Source of the DNA: Seonamhaeicola sediminis | GTDB taxonomy: Bacteria > Bacteroidota > Bacteroidia > Flavobacteriales > Flavobacteriaceae | NCBI RefSeq assembly: GCF_004358095.2 | Contig: NZ_SMZJ02000004.1 | Coordinates: 99,030 to 163,029 of the forward strand | DNA: 64,000 nucleotides | Reading direction: 5' to 3' | Part shown: positions 8,320 to 17,457 of the stretch, piece after piece | How positions within the stretch are numbered: position 1 is the first letter of the stretch | Layout: each line of letters begins with the position of its first letter | Notes under the pieces: generated by a model | What the model saw: the letters and a program-made list of their open reading frames with translations, nothing else | Database searches by the model: none | Told to the model about the DNA's origin: nothing | Translations under genes and position numbers: made by a program

Positions 8320-9525
8320 TTAGGAATAAAAATTTTCAATGTGTTTGTTAAGTGTAACTAGGTTGCCCTCAAAATACTCTCTTTTAGATTGTATGAGTTT
8401 GATGTAATTAATCAAAGTTTTTACATCATTTTTTTTCTTACCAGATTTAGCGGCAAGTTTTGAAATAAACGCTTCGTTAAGCTCATTTGTATTTAAATTA
8501 TAATCTGTTCTTATTTTCTCAAAGAAATAAGTTATTTTTTTTTCTATTAAGTTTTTGTAATCTTTGGTTTCAAAGTATAAATTAGATATGGTCTTTACAA
8601 AAGCTACTGTTGTGTTTTGGAGTGGGGTTATTATTTTAATGATACGTTGCCTTCTTTTAGCATTAAAAATCATAAACAATAGGCCAAAAATTATAGCTGT
8701 ATACCAGGCCCATCTAAAAGCTAATTGGTCTAAAAACCAACTGAGGTTAGATTCTTGTTCTACCTCACCGTCATACCCTGTTTGATATTTGCTATAGGAA
8801 TCTAGATAGACATCATTGTCTGGAAGGTAAGATAAAAGACTTTCAACATATTTATACCTGTCTTCTTTTAAAAGGTTATAGTTAGTAAATACTTTAGGTT
8901 CTAGATGAAGGTAAATAGAACCTTTTCCAAATGAAGTATGTATAAAGTTTGTACGCTTTTTATCAGTTTTAACATGACCTAAAACGGTAGTGGATATAGA
9001 GTCATAATCAGTGAAATAATAGTCTCCATCATTTTTGTCAATCTTAGTAAAATTAAGTGATTTATTGGTGAACGAAAGTTCTGAAATACTATCCTTACTG
9101 GGGTTATATTCAAAGCCTATGTCAATATCAAGAGTATCTTGAATTTCTTTAGCAAAATAATAATCCGAGATAAAAAGTGTGTTTCCGTTATTTACAAAAT
9201 TCAGCAGCTCATGAACCGATAGTGGTGTTAAATAATCTGAGTTTCCAATTTTAATGTAATTACCTTTAGCCACATGATCACCCCAACCATCCTCTGAATT
9301 AGCAGCCAAATAGCTATGTGGTTGATGATATACAGTTCTAATTTCATATTCATCAAATAAAAACGGAAGCTCTCTATAAAAAATACTTAGACCATAGGGT
9401 TTAGTGCTTTTCTCATTAAAAGACTCTTCCCAATCTATAGTTTTAGTTCTCTTAATTCCTAATGCAAAAGCACCAAAAATAATTAGAACTACAATAACAA
9501 GTATGATTGGAAATTCTTTTTTCAT
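8320..9525 (-). CDS. DUF4350 domain membrane-anchored protein
   Basis: 401 residues. One membrane helix at the N-terminus (residues 6-24), a periplasmic domain with the DUF4350 start pattern (SFNEKSTKPYGLSIFYRELP) and the later HTSFGKGSIYLHLEP, a second helix near residues 270-288 (WAWYTAIIFGLLFMIF), and a cytoplasmic helical tail. Function unknown; the family occurs in MoxR-DUF58 operons, as here. Its start overlaps the stop of the DUF4129 gene by one base. Confidence 0.85.
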   Translation of the reverse strand: MKKEFPIILVIVVLIIFGAFALGIKRTKTIDWEESFNEKSTKPYGLSIFYRELPFLFDEYEIRTVYHQPHSYLAANSEDGWGDHVAKGNYIKIGNSDYLTPLSVHELLNFVNNGNTLFISDYYFAKEIQDTLDIDIGFEYNPSKDSISELSFTNKSLNFTKIDKNDGDYYFTDYDSISTTVLGHVKTDKKRTNFIHTSFGKGSIYLHLEPKVFTNYNLLKEDRYKYVESLLSYLPDNDVYLDSYSKYQTGYDGEVEQESNLSWFLDQLAFRWAWYTAIIFGLLFMIFNAKRRQRIIKIITPLQNTTVAFVKTISNLYFETKDYKNLIEKKITYFFEKIRTDYNLNTNELNEAFISKLAAKSGKKKNDVKTLINYIKLIQSKREYFEGNLVTLNKHIENFYS

Positions 9526-10250
9526 TATTCAACTTGCTTTAAAAGCGTTGTAAAATTGGTTTTTGCTTTTTTGTATTGATTTGGGCTTAAAGTAAATTCA
9601 CCATACCAGATATAGTTGTACAAATAAGAAGTGTAAGCAAAGGAGCTACTAAATGTTTTATTTTCAATTTCGCTTAGATATTCGGCATTGGTTTTGTCGT
9701 CTTCATACTTAATATGGTTATTGAGACTCAATGTTTTTAATACTAAAAGATAGTAATATCTAACTGCTAGTCTGTAATTATTGTCTTTTTCGGCATGCTT
9801 AATTAAAGTGTTAATGTCTGCTTCTTCAATATTTTCGGCGGTAATGTCTTCATAATTTTTTATAGTCTTGTTTCTACCAGAAGAAAATAAACCGGTACCA
9901 CCTTCATTTAATAAAATATAAACTAGATATATAACGGCAAGGGCAAGTATAATATAGAAAATCCACCCAAAGCCACCTAAGTTAATACTCCAGTACTCTT
10001 CATCACTTTCTTCTTTTATTTTAGTGTCTTTATTTTCGTATTCCTCATAATTGCCAGATCCATCAGGAGTTTGCCTAATTACCTTTACGCCTTCATAATT
10101 GTAGCGTTCAGTTTTGTATTTATCTTTAAAATTGTCTTCAAAATGTCTAAAAGTCTGTGGTGTTTGGAATGGCTTTAAACCAAAGGTGTTGTTACAAAAA
10201 CAAACTAATAATATAAGGTATAAAACAATATGTGCTTTTTTAAAAATCAA
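9525..10250 (-). CDS. DUF4129 domain protein
   Basis: 241 residues. An N-terminal hydrophobic signal (VLYLILLVCFCNNTFG), an extracytoplasmic stretch, a membrane helix near residues 95-113 (GWIFYIILALAVIYLVYIL) and a cytoplasmic C-terminal helical domain with YRLAVRYYYLLVLKTLS, the conserved part of DUF4129. The family accompanies MoxR/DUF58 systems. It overlaps the spoIIM stop by 4 bp. No enzymatic motif is visible. Confidence 0.85.
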   Translation of the reverse strand: MIFKKAHIVLYLILLVCFCNNTFGLKPFQTPQTFRHFEDNFKDKYKTERYNYEGVKVIRQTPDGSGNYEEYENKDTKIKEESDEEYWSINLGGFGWIFYIILALAVIYLVYILLNEGGTGLFSSGRNKTIKNYEDITAENIEEADINTLIKHAEKDNNYRLAVRYYYLLVLKTLSLNNHIKYEDDKTNAEYLSEIENKTFSSSFAYTSYLYNYIWYGEFTLSPNQYKKAKTNFTTLLKQVE

Positions 10251-11236
10251 GAATAGATTGGTCTTAATGAAGGAACTTGAGTGATTTTTTTCTGAATTTT
10301 ATAGGGATATACTAAATAATAAAAACTAATTAATCCTAAGGTAGATAAAATGATACCAACCGATAACCAATTGGGCATGATATTAGAGTAGCGAGTAATA
10401 AATCCCTCAAGGAAACCTGCCAAAAAGGTAAATGGAAAGGTGCTAATTAAAATTTTCACACCAGTTTTAGCACCTATTTTAAAAGAGGTGTACCTGGAAT
10501 GTGTGCCAGGGAATAATATGCTAGCACCAAGAATTAACCCTGCAGCAGCCTCAATAACAATGGCAAAAATTTCCATAGAACCATGAATCCAAATACCTCT
10601 TACACTTTCCCAAAACACTTCTTTTTCATAAAAGAAATACTGAAAAGAACCGAGCATAATACAGTTTTTTAATAGGACCCAAAGCGTACCAATTCCAAGA
10701 AAAACGCCTAAAACAAAAGCAATAATACCCACTTTTAAATTATTGATGGTAATACCAATAAAACTTCCCCAATTACTGCCACTTTTATAAACGGCAACAG
10801 GATCTCCTGCTTCTATATTTCTAATGGCATTATCTACATATTGGTCACCTACAACCGAACGTAAAAATTCTGCATTATTAGCAGCAGAAATAACACCTAT
10901 GGCGGTAAAGGCGAAAAAAACTATAAATGCCACGTAGATAAATTTTCTGTACTGATAGCATATTAAAGGGATTTCGGTTTTCCAAAACCCAATAATTCTG
11001 TTTGTGTCGTGACGTTTGGTTTTGTAAATTTTCTGAAAAGCCTTAGCAGCAAGCTGGTTAAGATAGGTAATAACCTTGCTTTTAGGGTAATAGGTTTGGG
11101 CGTAAGCTAAATCGTTTATGAGTTGAATGTATTCCGAAGCAAGTTCGTCTGCATCTTTGAAGTCATTATTGAAAATAGCTTTCTCAAAACTCAACCATTT
11201 TTCTTTATTTTGCTTAATGAATGCAACTTCTCTCAT
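10247..11236 (-). CDS. stage II sporulation protein M (SpoIIM/DUF95) family membrane protein
   Basis: 329 residues from the ATG at 11236; a TTG two codons upstream is less likely. N-terminal cytoplasmic helical part (REVAFIKQNKEKWLSFEKA), then five to six membrane helices with NNLKVGIIAFVLGVFLGIGTL and HGSMEIFAIVIEAAAGLILG, which fit the SpoIIM/DUF95 family. This organism does not sporulate; in Bacteroidota the gene regularly pairs with an RDD gene and MoxR-DUF58 genes. First gene of its operon, divergent from the RDD gene with a 24-bp gap. Confidence 0.9.
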   Translation of the reverse strand: MREVAFIKQNKEKWLSFEKAIFNNDFKDADELASEYIQLINDLAYAQTYYPKSKVITYLNQLAAKAFQKIYKTKRHDTNRIIGFWKTEIPLICYQYRKFIYVAFIVFFAFTAIGVISAANNAEFLRSVVGDQYVDNAIRNIEAGDPVAVYKSGSNWGSFIGITINNLKVGIIAFVLGVFLGIGTLWVLLKNCIMLGSFQYFFYEKEVFWESVRGIWIHGSMEIFAIVIEAAAGLILGASILFPGTHSRYTSFKIGAKTGVKILISTFPFTFLAGFLEGFITRYSNIMPNWLSVGIILSTLGLISFYYLVYPYKIQKKITQVPSLRPIYS

Positions 11237-11260
11237 ATACAAGATAAATTAAAATATAAA

Positions 11261-11980
11261 ATGTCAGAGTTACAAATTAACACGACTCAAAATGTCAAAA
11301 TAAATTTTACAACAGCTGGAATAGGAGAACGAATTTTAGCTTTTGTTATTGATTGGGCTATAAAGATTGGGTACATGCTTATTTTAAGTTGGACAGTTGG
11401 TGCTTATGATAATATGGACGAATGGTCACAGATAGCTATAAATACGGTTTTGAGTTTTCCTGTGATGTTTTATACAGTGACTCTAGAATCATTATTAAAC
11501 GGACAAACCATTGGTAAAAAGGCCTTAAAGATTAAGGTGGTTAAAATTGATGGATTTCAGGCATCACTATCAGATTACGTAGTACGGTGGTTCTTTAGAA
11601 TAGTAGATATTTATTTGTTCTTTTTAGGTTTTTTTGTGATTATCTTCAGTAAAAAGTCACAAAGAATTGGTGATATGGCTGCAGGTACTGGTGTCATTAA
11701 TTTAAGGGATAGTGTAACTATTAAACATACAATTTTAGAAAATTTAAAGGCTGATTATGTACCCACTTATCCTAATGTTATCAAGTTGTCAGATAACGAT
11801 GCACGTATCATAAAAGACACCTTTACAACTGCAAAATTAGCCAGAGACTATCAAACCCTGATAAAGCTTAGAAAAAAATTGGTTGAAGTGGTGGGTATCA
11901 AGGAAATTAAACAAAAAACAGATATGGAATTTATTGATGTTATTTTAAAAGATTACAACTATTATACACAGAATATGTAG
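11261..11980 (+). CDS. RDD family membrane protein
   Basis: 239 residues from the ATG at 11261 (MSELQINTTQNVKINFTTAG). An in-frame upstream extension to 11123 runs through the divergent spoIIM gene and lacks conservation features, so I reject it. RDD signatures: AGIGERILAFVIDWAIK (Arg-Asp pair), NGQTIGKKALKIKVV and SDYVVRWFFR, with three membrane helices and a cytoplasmic helical C-terminus (about 90 residues). Transport or assembly role unknown; pairing with SpoIIM suggests a joint envelope function. Confidence 0.9.
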   Translation: MSELQINTTQNVKINFTTAGIGERILAFVIDWAIKIGYMLILSWTVGAYDNMDEWSQIAINTVLSFPVMFYTVTLESLLNGQTIGKKALKIKVVKIDGFQASLSDYVVRWFFRIVDIYLFFLGFFVIIFSKKSQRIGDMAAGTGVINLRDSVTIKHTILENLKADYVPTYPNVIKLSDNDARIIKDTFTTAKLARDYQTLIKLRKKLVEVVGIKEIKQKTDMEFIDVILKDYNYYTQNM

Positions 11981-12038
11981 TTTGTTTAAAAGTTAAATGA
12001 GTTTTATAGTTTCCAGTTACTAGCAAGAATAGTAATTA

Positions 12039-12743
12039 TTAATCAATAATCTCAACCTTTCGAATATATACATTTTGCATAGGCCATTCGCCATCATCGG
12101 TATCAACCGCAGCAATTTTATCAACAACATCCATTCCATTAATTACCCTGCCAAAAATAGTATAATCGCCGTCCAAGTGGTAAGCTCCACCTTTTTGTTG
12201 TACAATAAAAAACTCATATGGAGATGCTAGTTTATGGGGGTTGTCAATTTCGCTACTTGGCATAGAAATAACACCACGATCATGTTTAAAACCTCTTTTG
12301 GTATCGGCAGGTAGTAAATATTTTCCAATATAAGCCCTTTTTTTAGGGGTTAATTTATCATCACCATTGCCACCTTGAATAATAAAATTTGGCACTATAC
12401 GGTAAAATTGGGTGCCATCATAGTATTTCTGTTTAGTTAAAAATATAAAATTAGAGCGGTGGAACCTAGTCTCATTGAAGAGTAAAATGTCAATGTTTCC
12501 AAAATCTGTAAATATGCGTACTTTATTTTCTTTATGTTCCTCGTTATACTTTAAAAAGAAATCCATAGCAATGCGCGAGTTTAACTTAGGAAAAGGCCTT
12601 TTAGGTGTGGTGTTAGTATCTTTTTGAGTTTCTTTTTTCTCTGTTTTTGTTTGAGATGTCTCTACTATGTTTTTCTTTTTAGTTTGTTTATCTTCACATG
12701 ATAATATTAGAACGAAAAGAAATAATAACAACGTGTAGCGCAT
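12039..12743 (-). CDS. cyclophilin-type peptidyl-prolyl isomerase, lipoprotein
   Basis: 234 residues. Lipoprotein signal MRYTLLLFLFVLILSC with lipidated Cys16, a charged linker with KKKETQ-type repeats, then a cyclophilin domain from about residue 75: IDILLFNETRFHRSNFIFL, FYRIVPNFIIQGGN, GVISMP, SPYEFFIVQ and YTIFGRVINGMDVVDKI. It should catalyse proline isomerisation in envelope protein folding. Its 5' end is back-to-back with the Nudix gene (5-bp gap). Confidence 0.92.
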   Translation of the reverse strand: MRYTLLLFLFVLILSCEDKQTKKKNIVETSQTKTEKKETQKDTNTTPKRPFPKLNSRIAMDFFLKYNEEHKENKVRIFTDFGNIDILLFNETRFHRSNFIFLTKQKYYDGTQFYRIVPNFIIQGGNGDDKLTPKKRAYIGKYLLPADTKRGFKHDRGVISMPSSEIDNPHKLASPYEFFIVQQKGGAYHLDGDYTIFGRVINGMDVVDKIAAVDTDDGEWPMQNVYIRKVEIID

Positions 12744-12748
12744 ACTTT

Positions 12749-13390
12749 ATGATTTTTGATGAATTTTTAAAATCAATTTCAAAAATAGAAAATATACCAC
12801 TTCCAGCCGAAGCATCTCACTTTAAAATGGTGCCTCCTTACCGTTTAGAACTGCTTAATCATCAAAAAAAAGCTATGAAAAATGCTAAAAGTGCGGGGGT
12901 ATTGGCCTTATTTTATCCAAGCGAAGAATACTTAACTAAGTTCGTACTTATTTTAAGGAAAACATACAATGGTGTGCATTCTGCCCAAGTGGGATTTCCT
13001 GGAGGTAAGCTAGAGGCTCAAGATAAATCATTACAAGAGGCTGCTATTAGAGAAACCAATGAGGAAATAGGTGTACCCATAAATCATATTGAAGTTGTAA
13101 AAAAGCTAACCCAAGTTTACATCCCGCCCAGTAATTTTAATGTACAACCTTTTATCGCTATTACTAAAGAAATTCCTAAATTTATAAAAGAAGAAAGTGA
13201 GGTAGAAACTATTATAGAGGTAGGTTTGCCCCATTTTTTAGATGATGATATAATCACTTTAAAAAAAGTAAAAACCTCGTATGGTATTGAGGTTGAGGTG
13301 CCTGCATTTAAATTAAGTCATTATACGGTCTGGGGAGCAACAGCAATGATGTTAAGCGAAATTAAAGACATTTTAAAGCAACTGTTGTAG
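12749..13390 (+). CDS. Nudix hydrolase, probable CoA pyrophosphatase
   Basis: 213 residues from the ATG at 12749; an earlier in-frame codon at 12698 lies inside the divergent cyclophilin gene and is rejected. The Nudix box is complete: GGKLEAQDKSLQEAAIRETN followed by EEIGV (G-x5-E-x7-REx2EExG). The preceding HSAQVGFPGG matches the NuCoA extension of NUDT7/CoA-diphosphatases. Expected to hydrolyse CoA or derivatives to phosphopantetheine and 3',5'-ADP; the substrate is inferred from the family. Confidence 0.88.
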   Translation: MIFDEFLKSISKIENIPLPAEASHFKMVPPYRLELLNHQKKAMKNAKSAGVLALFYPSEEYLTKFVLILRKTYNGVHSAQVGFPGGKLEAQDKSLQEAAIRETNEEIGVPINHIEVVKKLTQVYIPPSNFNVQPFIAITKEIPKFIKEESEVETIIEVGLPHFLDDDIITLKKVKTSYGIEVEVPAFKLSHYTVWGATAMMLSEIKDILKQLL

Positions 13391-13414
13391 TTATAAAGGT
13401 TTCTATTACTTTTG
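13385..13414 (+). promoter_or_regulatory. Bacteroidota promoter before the acyltransferase gene
   Basis: TTG at 13385-13387, a spacer of exactly 19 bp and TACTTTTG at 13407-13414 fit TTG-N19-TAnnTTTG perfectly. It overlaps the Nudix stop codon and lies 28 bp before the acyltransferase ATG, so that gene has its own promoter. Confidence 0.75.
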
Positions 13415-13442
13415 CAATACTAACCAACCAGAACCAGAAGGC

Positions 13443-14240
13443 ATGGGATTGTTTAAACGAAACCCTTTCGGACATATACTCTTTTTAAAAAAGTGGCTCA
13501 TAAGAATTATGGGGGCCATGACGCACAGACGCTTTCGTGGGTTCAATGAACTTCAGATAGAAGGCTCCGAAATCATTAAAGATTTACCAGAAAGGAATGT
13601 CCTTTTTATTTCAAACCACCAAACCTATTTTGCTGATGTAGTGGCAATGTTCCATGTATTTAATGCTAGTTTAAGTGGGCGTGTAGACTCTATTAAAAAT
13701 GTTGGGTATCTATGGAACCCAAAGCTAAATATCTATTACGTAGCAGCTAAGGAAACTATGAAAGCCGGATTTTTACCAAAGTTACTAGCTTATGCAGGTT
13801 CAGTGAGTATTGAGCGTACTTGGAGGGCAGAAGGTAAAGATGTTAATCGTCAAGTACGTATGAGTGATATCTCTAATATTGGTAAAGCTTTAGATGATGG
13901 TTGGGTCATTACCTTCCCGCAGGGGACTACTACACCGTTTAAGCCTATTAGAAAAGGTACAGCGCATATTATTAAACGTTACAAACCTATTGTAGTGCCT
14001 ATTGTAATTGATGGTTTTAGAAGATCTTTTGATAAAAAGGGTATTAGAATTAAAAAGAAAAATATTCTACAATCTATGGAAATCAAGCAGCCATTAGAAA
14101 TTGATTATGATGCCGAAACTACCGATGAGATTGTAAAGAAAATTGAATTTGCTATAGAGCAACACCCCTCATTTTTAAAAGTACTCACTCCAAAGCAAAT
14201 AAAAGAACAAGAAGAACTTAATAAACTTAGAGAGTGGTAA
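13443..14240 (+). CDS. PlsC-like lysophospholipid acyltransferase, divergent motifs
   Basis: 265 residues of the PlsC/LPLAT fold. Motif I reads SNHQTYFAD: His and Asp are five residues apart instead of the canonical four (HX4D). Motif III reads FPQGTTTPFKP in place of FPEGTRS, so the Glu is Gln. Motif IV-like VVPIVIDGF is present. Hydrophobic N-terminal segment LFLKKWLIRIMGAM. Likely acyl transfer in phospholipid or amino-lipid synthesis; the acceptor cannot be given. Own promoter upstream. If the motif changes are shared by relatives, they define a subfamily rather than a broken enzyme. Confidence 0.85.
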   Translation: MGLFKRNPFGHILFLKKWLIRIMGAMTHRRFRGFNELQIEGSEIIKDLPERNVLFISNHQTYFADVVAMFHVFNASLSGRVDSIKNVGYLWNPKLNIYYVAAKETMKAGFLPKLLAYAGSVSIERTWRAEGKDVNRQVRMSDISNIGKALDDGWVITFPQGTTTPFKPIRKGTAHIIKRYKPIVVPIVIDGFRRSFDKKGIRIKKKNILQSMEIKQPLEIDYDAETTDEIVKKIEFAIEQHPSFLKVLTPKQIKEQEELNKLREW

Positions 14241-14267
14241 TTTTGCAAATAGATAATTTTAGTTTTT

Positions 14268-14504
14268 ATGAGACAACTAAAACTAATTTGGGATTTTAGA
14301 GGTCCTGATGCTGAAAAGATAGCAGAACATCACATGATACATCTCAAGGACTATATTGCTAAAGAAAAATTATCCCTAAATATCACTGGAGTTGATGTTG
14401 TAAATGATATCCATAGCATTGCATTCATTGTGGTTGAAGAAAATGAAATGCGTTTTGTTCGAGATGCACTAAAACCTCACAGAGGACAGGTCTTTAATCC
14501 TTAG
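14268..14504 (+). CDS. small conserved-looking protein (78 aa)
   Basis: 78 residues, soluble, alpha/beta composition: RQLKLIWDFRGPDAEKIAEH, then a strand pair (LNITGVDVVNDIHSIAFIVV) and a C-terminal helix (MRFVRDALKPHRGQVF). No named domain recognised. It follows the acyltransferase by 27 bp and is probably co-transcribed with it. Clean start and dense coding sequence support a real gene. Confidence 0.72.
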   Translation: MRQLKLIWDFRGPDAEKIAEHHMIHLKDYIAKEKLSLNITGVDVVNDIHSIAFIVVEENEMRFVRDALKPHRGQVFNP

Positions 14505-14591
14505 TACATCTAAAGTTAATAACTCCTAATAACTCAACTTTAAAAAAGACTTCAATTTTTATATTTTGTGCCGTTATAAATTAAAGATTAA

Positions 14592-16883
14592 GTGAAAGTC
14601 TGTATTGCCGAAAAACCAAGTGTTGCCAGAGAGATTGCTGCTGTTTTGGGTGCTAATACCAAACACGATGGCTATTTTGAGGGTAATGGTTATGCGGTAA
14701 CATATACCTTTGGACATTTATGCACTTTAAAGGAGCCAGTAGATTATAAACCCTATTGGAAAAGCTGGGATTTGAATAACTTGCCTATGCTTCCAGAAAA
14801 GTTTGAGGTTAAAGTAGTTTCTAATTCAGGTATTCAGAAGCAGTTCAATATTGTGAAGCGTTTATTTGAAAAGGCTGATCTGGTTATAAACTGTGGTGAT
14901 GCTGGACAAGAAGGCGAGCTAATCCAACGTTGGGTAATGAATGAGGCTAATTACAAAGGCAAGGTAAAGCGCTTGTGGATTTCATCTTTAACCACTGAAG
15001 CGATTAAAGAAGGTTTTGAAAACCTAAAACCAGCATCAGATTATGATAATTTGTTTTATGCCGGGTTTTCGCGTGCAATAGGCGATTGGCTTTTGGGTAT
15101 TAACGCTACTAGGTTATATACCGTTAAACATGGTGGTTACAAACAGGTGTTGTCAGTTGGTAGGGTACAAACACCTACTTTGGCAATGGTGGTAAATAGG
15201 TTTAGAGAAATTGAAAACTTTAAACCAACATCCTATTGGGAATTGCAAACTAAATACCGGGATACCCTATTTAGTTACGAAGAAGGACGTTTTTTCAAAA
15301 AGGAAGACGGTCAGGTTTTAGCTAATAAAGTAAAAGAATCTGATTTTGAAATTGTTTCAATCTCTAAAAAGAAAGGAAAAGAATACGCTCCAAAATTATT
15401 TGATTTAACGGGGTTGCAAGTTTATTGTAATACTAAGTTTGGTTTTTCGGCCGAAGAAACCCTTAAAATTGTTCAAAACTTATACGAACAAAAAGTGGTA
15501 ACCTATCCAAGAGTTGATACTACCTTTTTACCAAGTGATATTTACCCCAAAGTGGAGGGTATTCTAAAAAAGCTTACTTATTATTCCAATTTGATGCAGC
15601 CTCTTTTAGGTAAGAAAATTAAAAAATCTTCTAAAGTATTTAATGATAAAAAAGTAACCGATCATCATGCTATCATTCCTACAGGTATGCAAAACCGCTT
15701 ACAGCCAGCACAACAACAAGTATATGATATTATTGTAAAACGCTTTATTGCAGTGTTTTATCCAGATTGTTTGGTGTCTAGCACAAACGTTGTTGGTAAA
15801 GCTTCAGGTGTATCCTTTAAAACCACAGGTAAGGAAATATTAGATAAAGGTTGGCGTATCGTGTTCGAGACTCCAAATTCAAAGGAAAAAGAGCCTAATA
15901 TGCTACCAAACTTTATAAAGGGTGAAAAAGGGCCTCATGAACCATTGTTTTTAGAAAAGGAAACCAAGCCACCAAATCAGTTTACAGAAGCGTCACTTTT
16001 GCGTGCTATGGAAACTGCTGGAAAACAGGTTGATGATGATGAAATGCGGGATTTAATGAAAGAAAATGGTATTGGGCGTCCTTCAACTCGTGCCAACATT
16101 ATTGAAACACTTTTTAAGCGAAAATACATAAAACGCAATAAAAAACAAGTATTACCAACAGAAACGGGCATACAGTTAATAGATACCATTCAAAATGATT
16201 TATTAAAATCAGCTGAATTAACAGGGCGTTGGGAAAAGCAATTAAAAGATATTGAAAAAGGACATTTTAGCTCAGGTGCCTTTATAAAGAATATGAAGCG
16301 TATGGTAGATGCTTTAGTATATGAAGTACGAAGTGAAACTAAACGCGCTAATATTTCTCATGTAGTACATGTTAAAAAGAACAAGGTTAAAGCTGATACT
16401 AAAAACAAAGCTGGTATTGTAGCTGAGACTTGCCCAAAATGTGAACAAGGTAATTTAATTAAAGGAAAATCAGCCTATGGCTGTAGCAAGTATAAAACAG
16501 GTTGTTATTTTAGATTGCCTTTTAAAATTCATGGTAAAAAGATTTCTGAAAAGCAGTTCATTAGATTACTTCAAAAAGGAAGTACAGTTAATTTAAAAGG
16601 CTTTAAAACAGATACTGGGCTAGTTGAGGGTTTGTTACGTTTTGATGACAATTTCCAGATTAAATTGGAGCATAAGAAATTAGCTGGTAGTATAAAAACT
16701 AAAGAGTTTTTATGTCCTAAATGTAAAAAAGGAACCATTATAAAAGGTAAAACGGCTTACGGGTGTAATGAATACAAATCAGGTTGTGATTTTAAAGTGT
16801 CTTTTGATGAAATTAAAGCAAAGATTAATGGCCAACAAGCCACTAAAGAACTTGTTTATAAAATTTTAAATGAAAGCATCTAG
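14592..16883 (+). CDS. topB: DNA topoisomerase III (type IA)
   Basis: 763 residues with a GTG start at 14592 (MKVCIAEKPSVAREIA); no in-frame ATG lies closer to the Toprim start. Toprim domain at 1-140 with E7 and the acidic motif DAGQEGE; the catalytic tyrosine is in VVTYPRVDTTFLPSD (Y305). The C-terminus has two zinc-ribbon repeats, each CPKC followed by YGC and SGC or TGC, joined by a linker. The enzyme relaxes or decatenates DNA through single-strand passage. It overlaps the pseudouridine synthase gene by 14 bp. Confidence 0.96.
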   Translation: MKVCIAEKPSVAREIAAVLGANTKHDGYFEGNGYAVTYTFGHLCTLKEPVDYKPYWKSWDLNNLPMLPEKFEVKVVSNSGIQKQFNIVKRLFEKADLVINCGDAGQEGELIQRWVMNEANYKGKVKRLWISSLTTEAIKEGFENLKPASDYDNLFYAGFSRAIGDWLLGINATRLYTVKHGGYKQVLSVGRVQTPTLAMVVNRFREIENFKPTSYWELQTKYRDTLFSYEEGRFFKKEDGQVLANKVKESDFEIVSISKKKGKEYAPKLFDLTGLQVYCNTKFGFSAEETLKIVQNLYEQKVVTYPRVDTTFLPSDIYPKVEGILKKLTYYSNLMQPLLGKKIKKSSKVFNDKKVTDHHAIIPTGMQNRLQPAQQQVYDIIVKRFIAVFYPDCLVSSTNVVGKASGVSFKTTGKEILDKGWRIVFETPNSKEKEPNMLPNFIKGEKGPHEPLFLEKETKPPNQFTEASLLRAMETAGKQVDDDEMRDLMKENGIGRPSTRANIIETLFKRKYIKRNKKQVLPTETGIQLIDTIQNDLLKSAELTGRWEKQLKDIEKGHFSSGAFIKNMKRMVDALVYEVRSETKRANISHVVHVKKNKVKADTKNKAGIVAETCPKCEQGNLIKGKSAYGCSKYKTGCYFRLPFKIHGKKISEKQFIRLLQKGSTVNLKGFKTDTGLVEGLLRFDDNFQIKLEHKKLAGSIKTKEFLCPKCKKGTIIKGKTAYGCNEYKSGCDFKVSFDEIKAKINGQQATKELVYKILNESI

Positions 16884-17457
16884 CATTCACAGACATTTTG
16901 TAATCTATAAACCTTATGGATATTTAAGCCAGTTTAAAAGCCACGATTCCAAACAACAGAAAAAGCGCTTTTTAGGGGATTTGTTTGATTTTCCTGAAGG
17001 TATTATGGCTATTGGTCGGTTAGATGAAAAGTCAGAAGGCTTATTATTGTTAACTACCGATGGAAAAGTGAGTGACTATGTAAACAGTCAAAAAGTTGAG
17101 AAAGAGTATTATGCCCAAGTTGATGGTGATATATCTATAGAAGCTATTGAGCAGTTAAAATCTGGTGTTGAAATTGGTTTTGATGGTAGAAAGTATCAAA
17201 CCAAACCTTGTAAAGTCTTTAAGTTAAATGATATTCCTGAATTGCCAATCCGTTCAAAAAAAATACGTGATGACCGCCACGGACCAACAAGTTGGATATC
17301 GGTAATACTGAAAGAGGGTAAATTTCGTCAGGTGAGAAAAATGACTTCAGCGGTTGGGTTTCCAACCTTGAGATTGGTACGTGTTCGAGTGGGCAATATC
17401 TTACTCGATAACATGCAGGTTGGTGATGTTGTTGAAGTTGGCGGATTTTTGCGTTAG
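16870..17457 (+). CDS. rluE: RluE-like 23S rRNA pseudouridine synthase
   Basis: 195 residues, RsuA/RluB/E/F family without an S4 domain, which fits RluE (U2457 in E. coli 23S rRNA). Catalytic motif IMAIGRLDEKSEGLLLLTTD with the Asp in GRLD; later WISVILKEGKFRQVRKMTSA and GFPTLRLVRVRVG are typical. The start overlaps topB by 14 bp. The stop codon and last codon lie within a conserved word of a dispersed repeat (17451-17463), so the 3' end may have been modified by insertion of that element. Confidence 0.9.
   Translation: MKASSIHRHFVIYKPYGYLSQFKSHDSKQQKKRFLGDLFDFPEGIMAIGRLDEKSEGLLLLTTDGKVSDYVNSQKVEKEYYAQVDGDISIEAIEQLKSGVEIGFDGRKYQTKPCKVFKLNDIPELPIRSKKIRDDRHGPTSWISVILKEGKFRQVRKMTSAVGFPTLRLVRVRVGNILLDNMQVGDVVEVGGFLR

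Noticed and set aside
11123..11260. Longer N-terminus for the RDD protein
   Set aside because: The extension overlaps the divergent spoIIM gene and is not like the family start; the ATG at 11261 fits.
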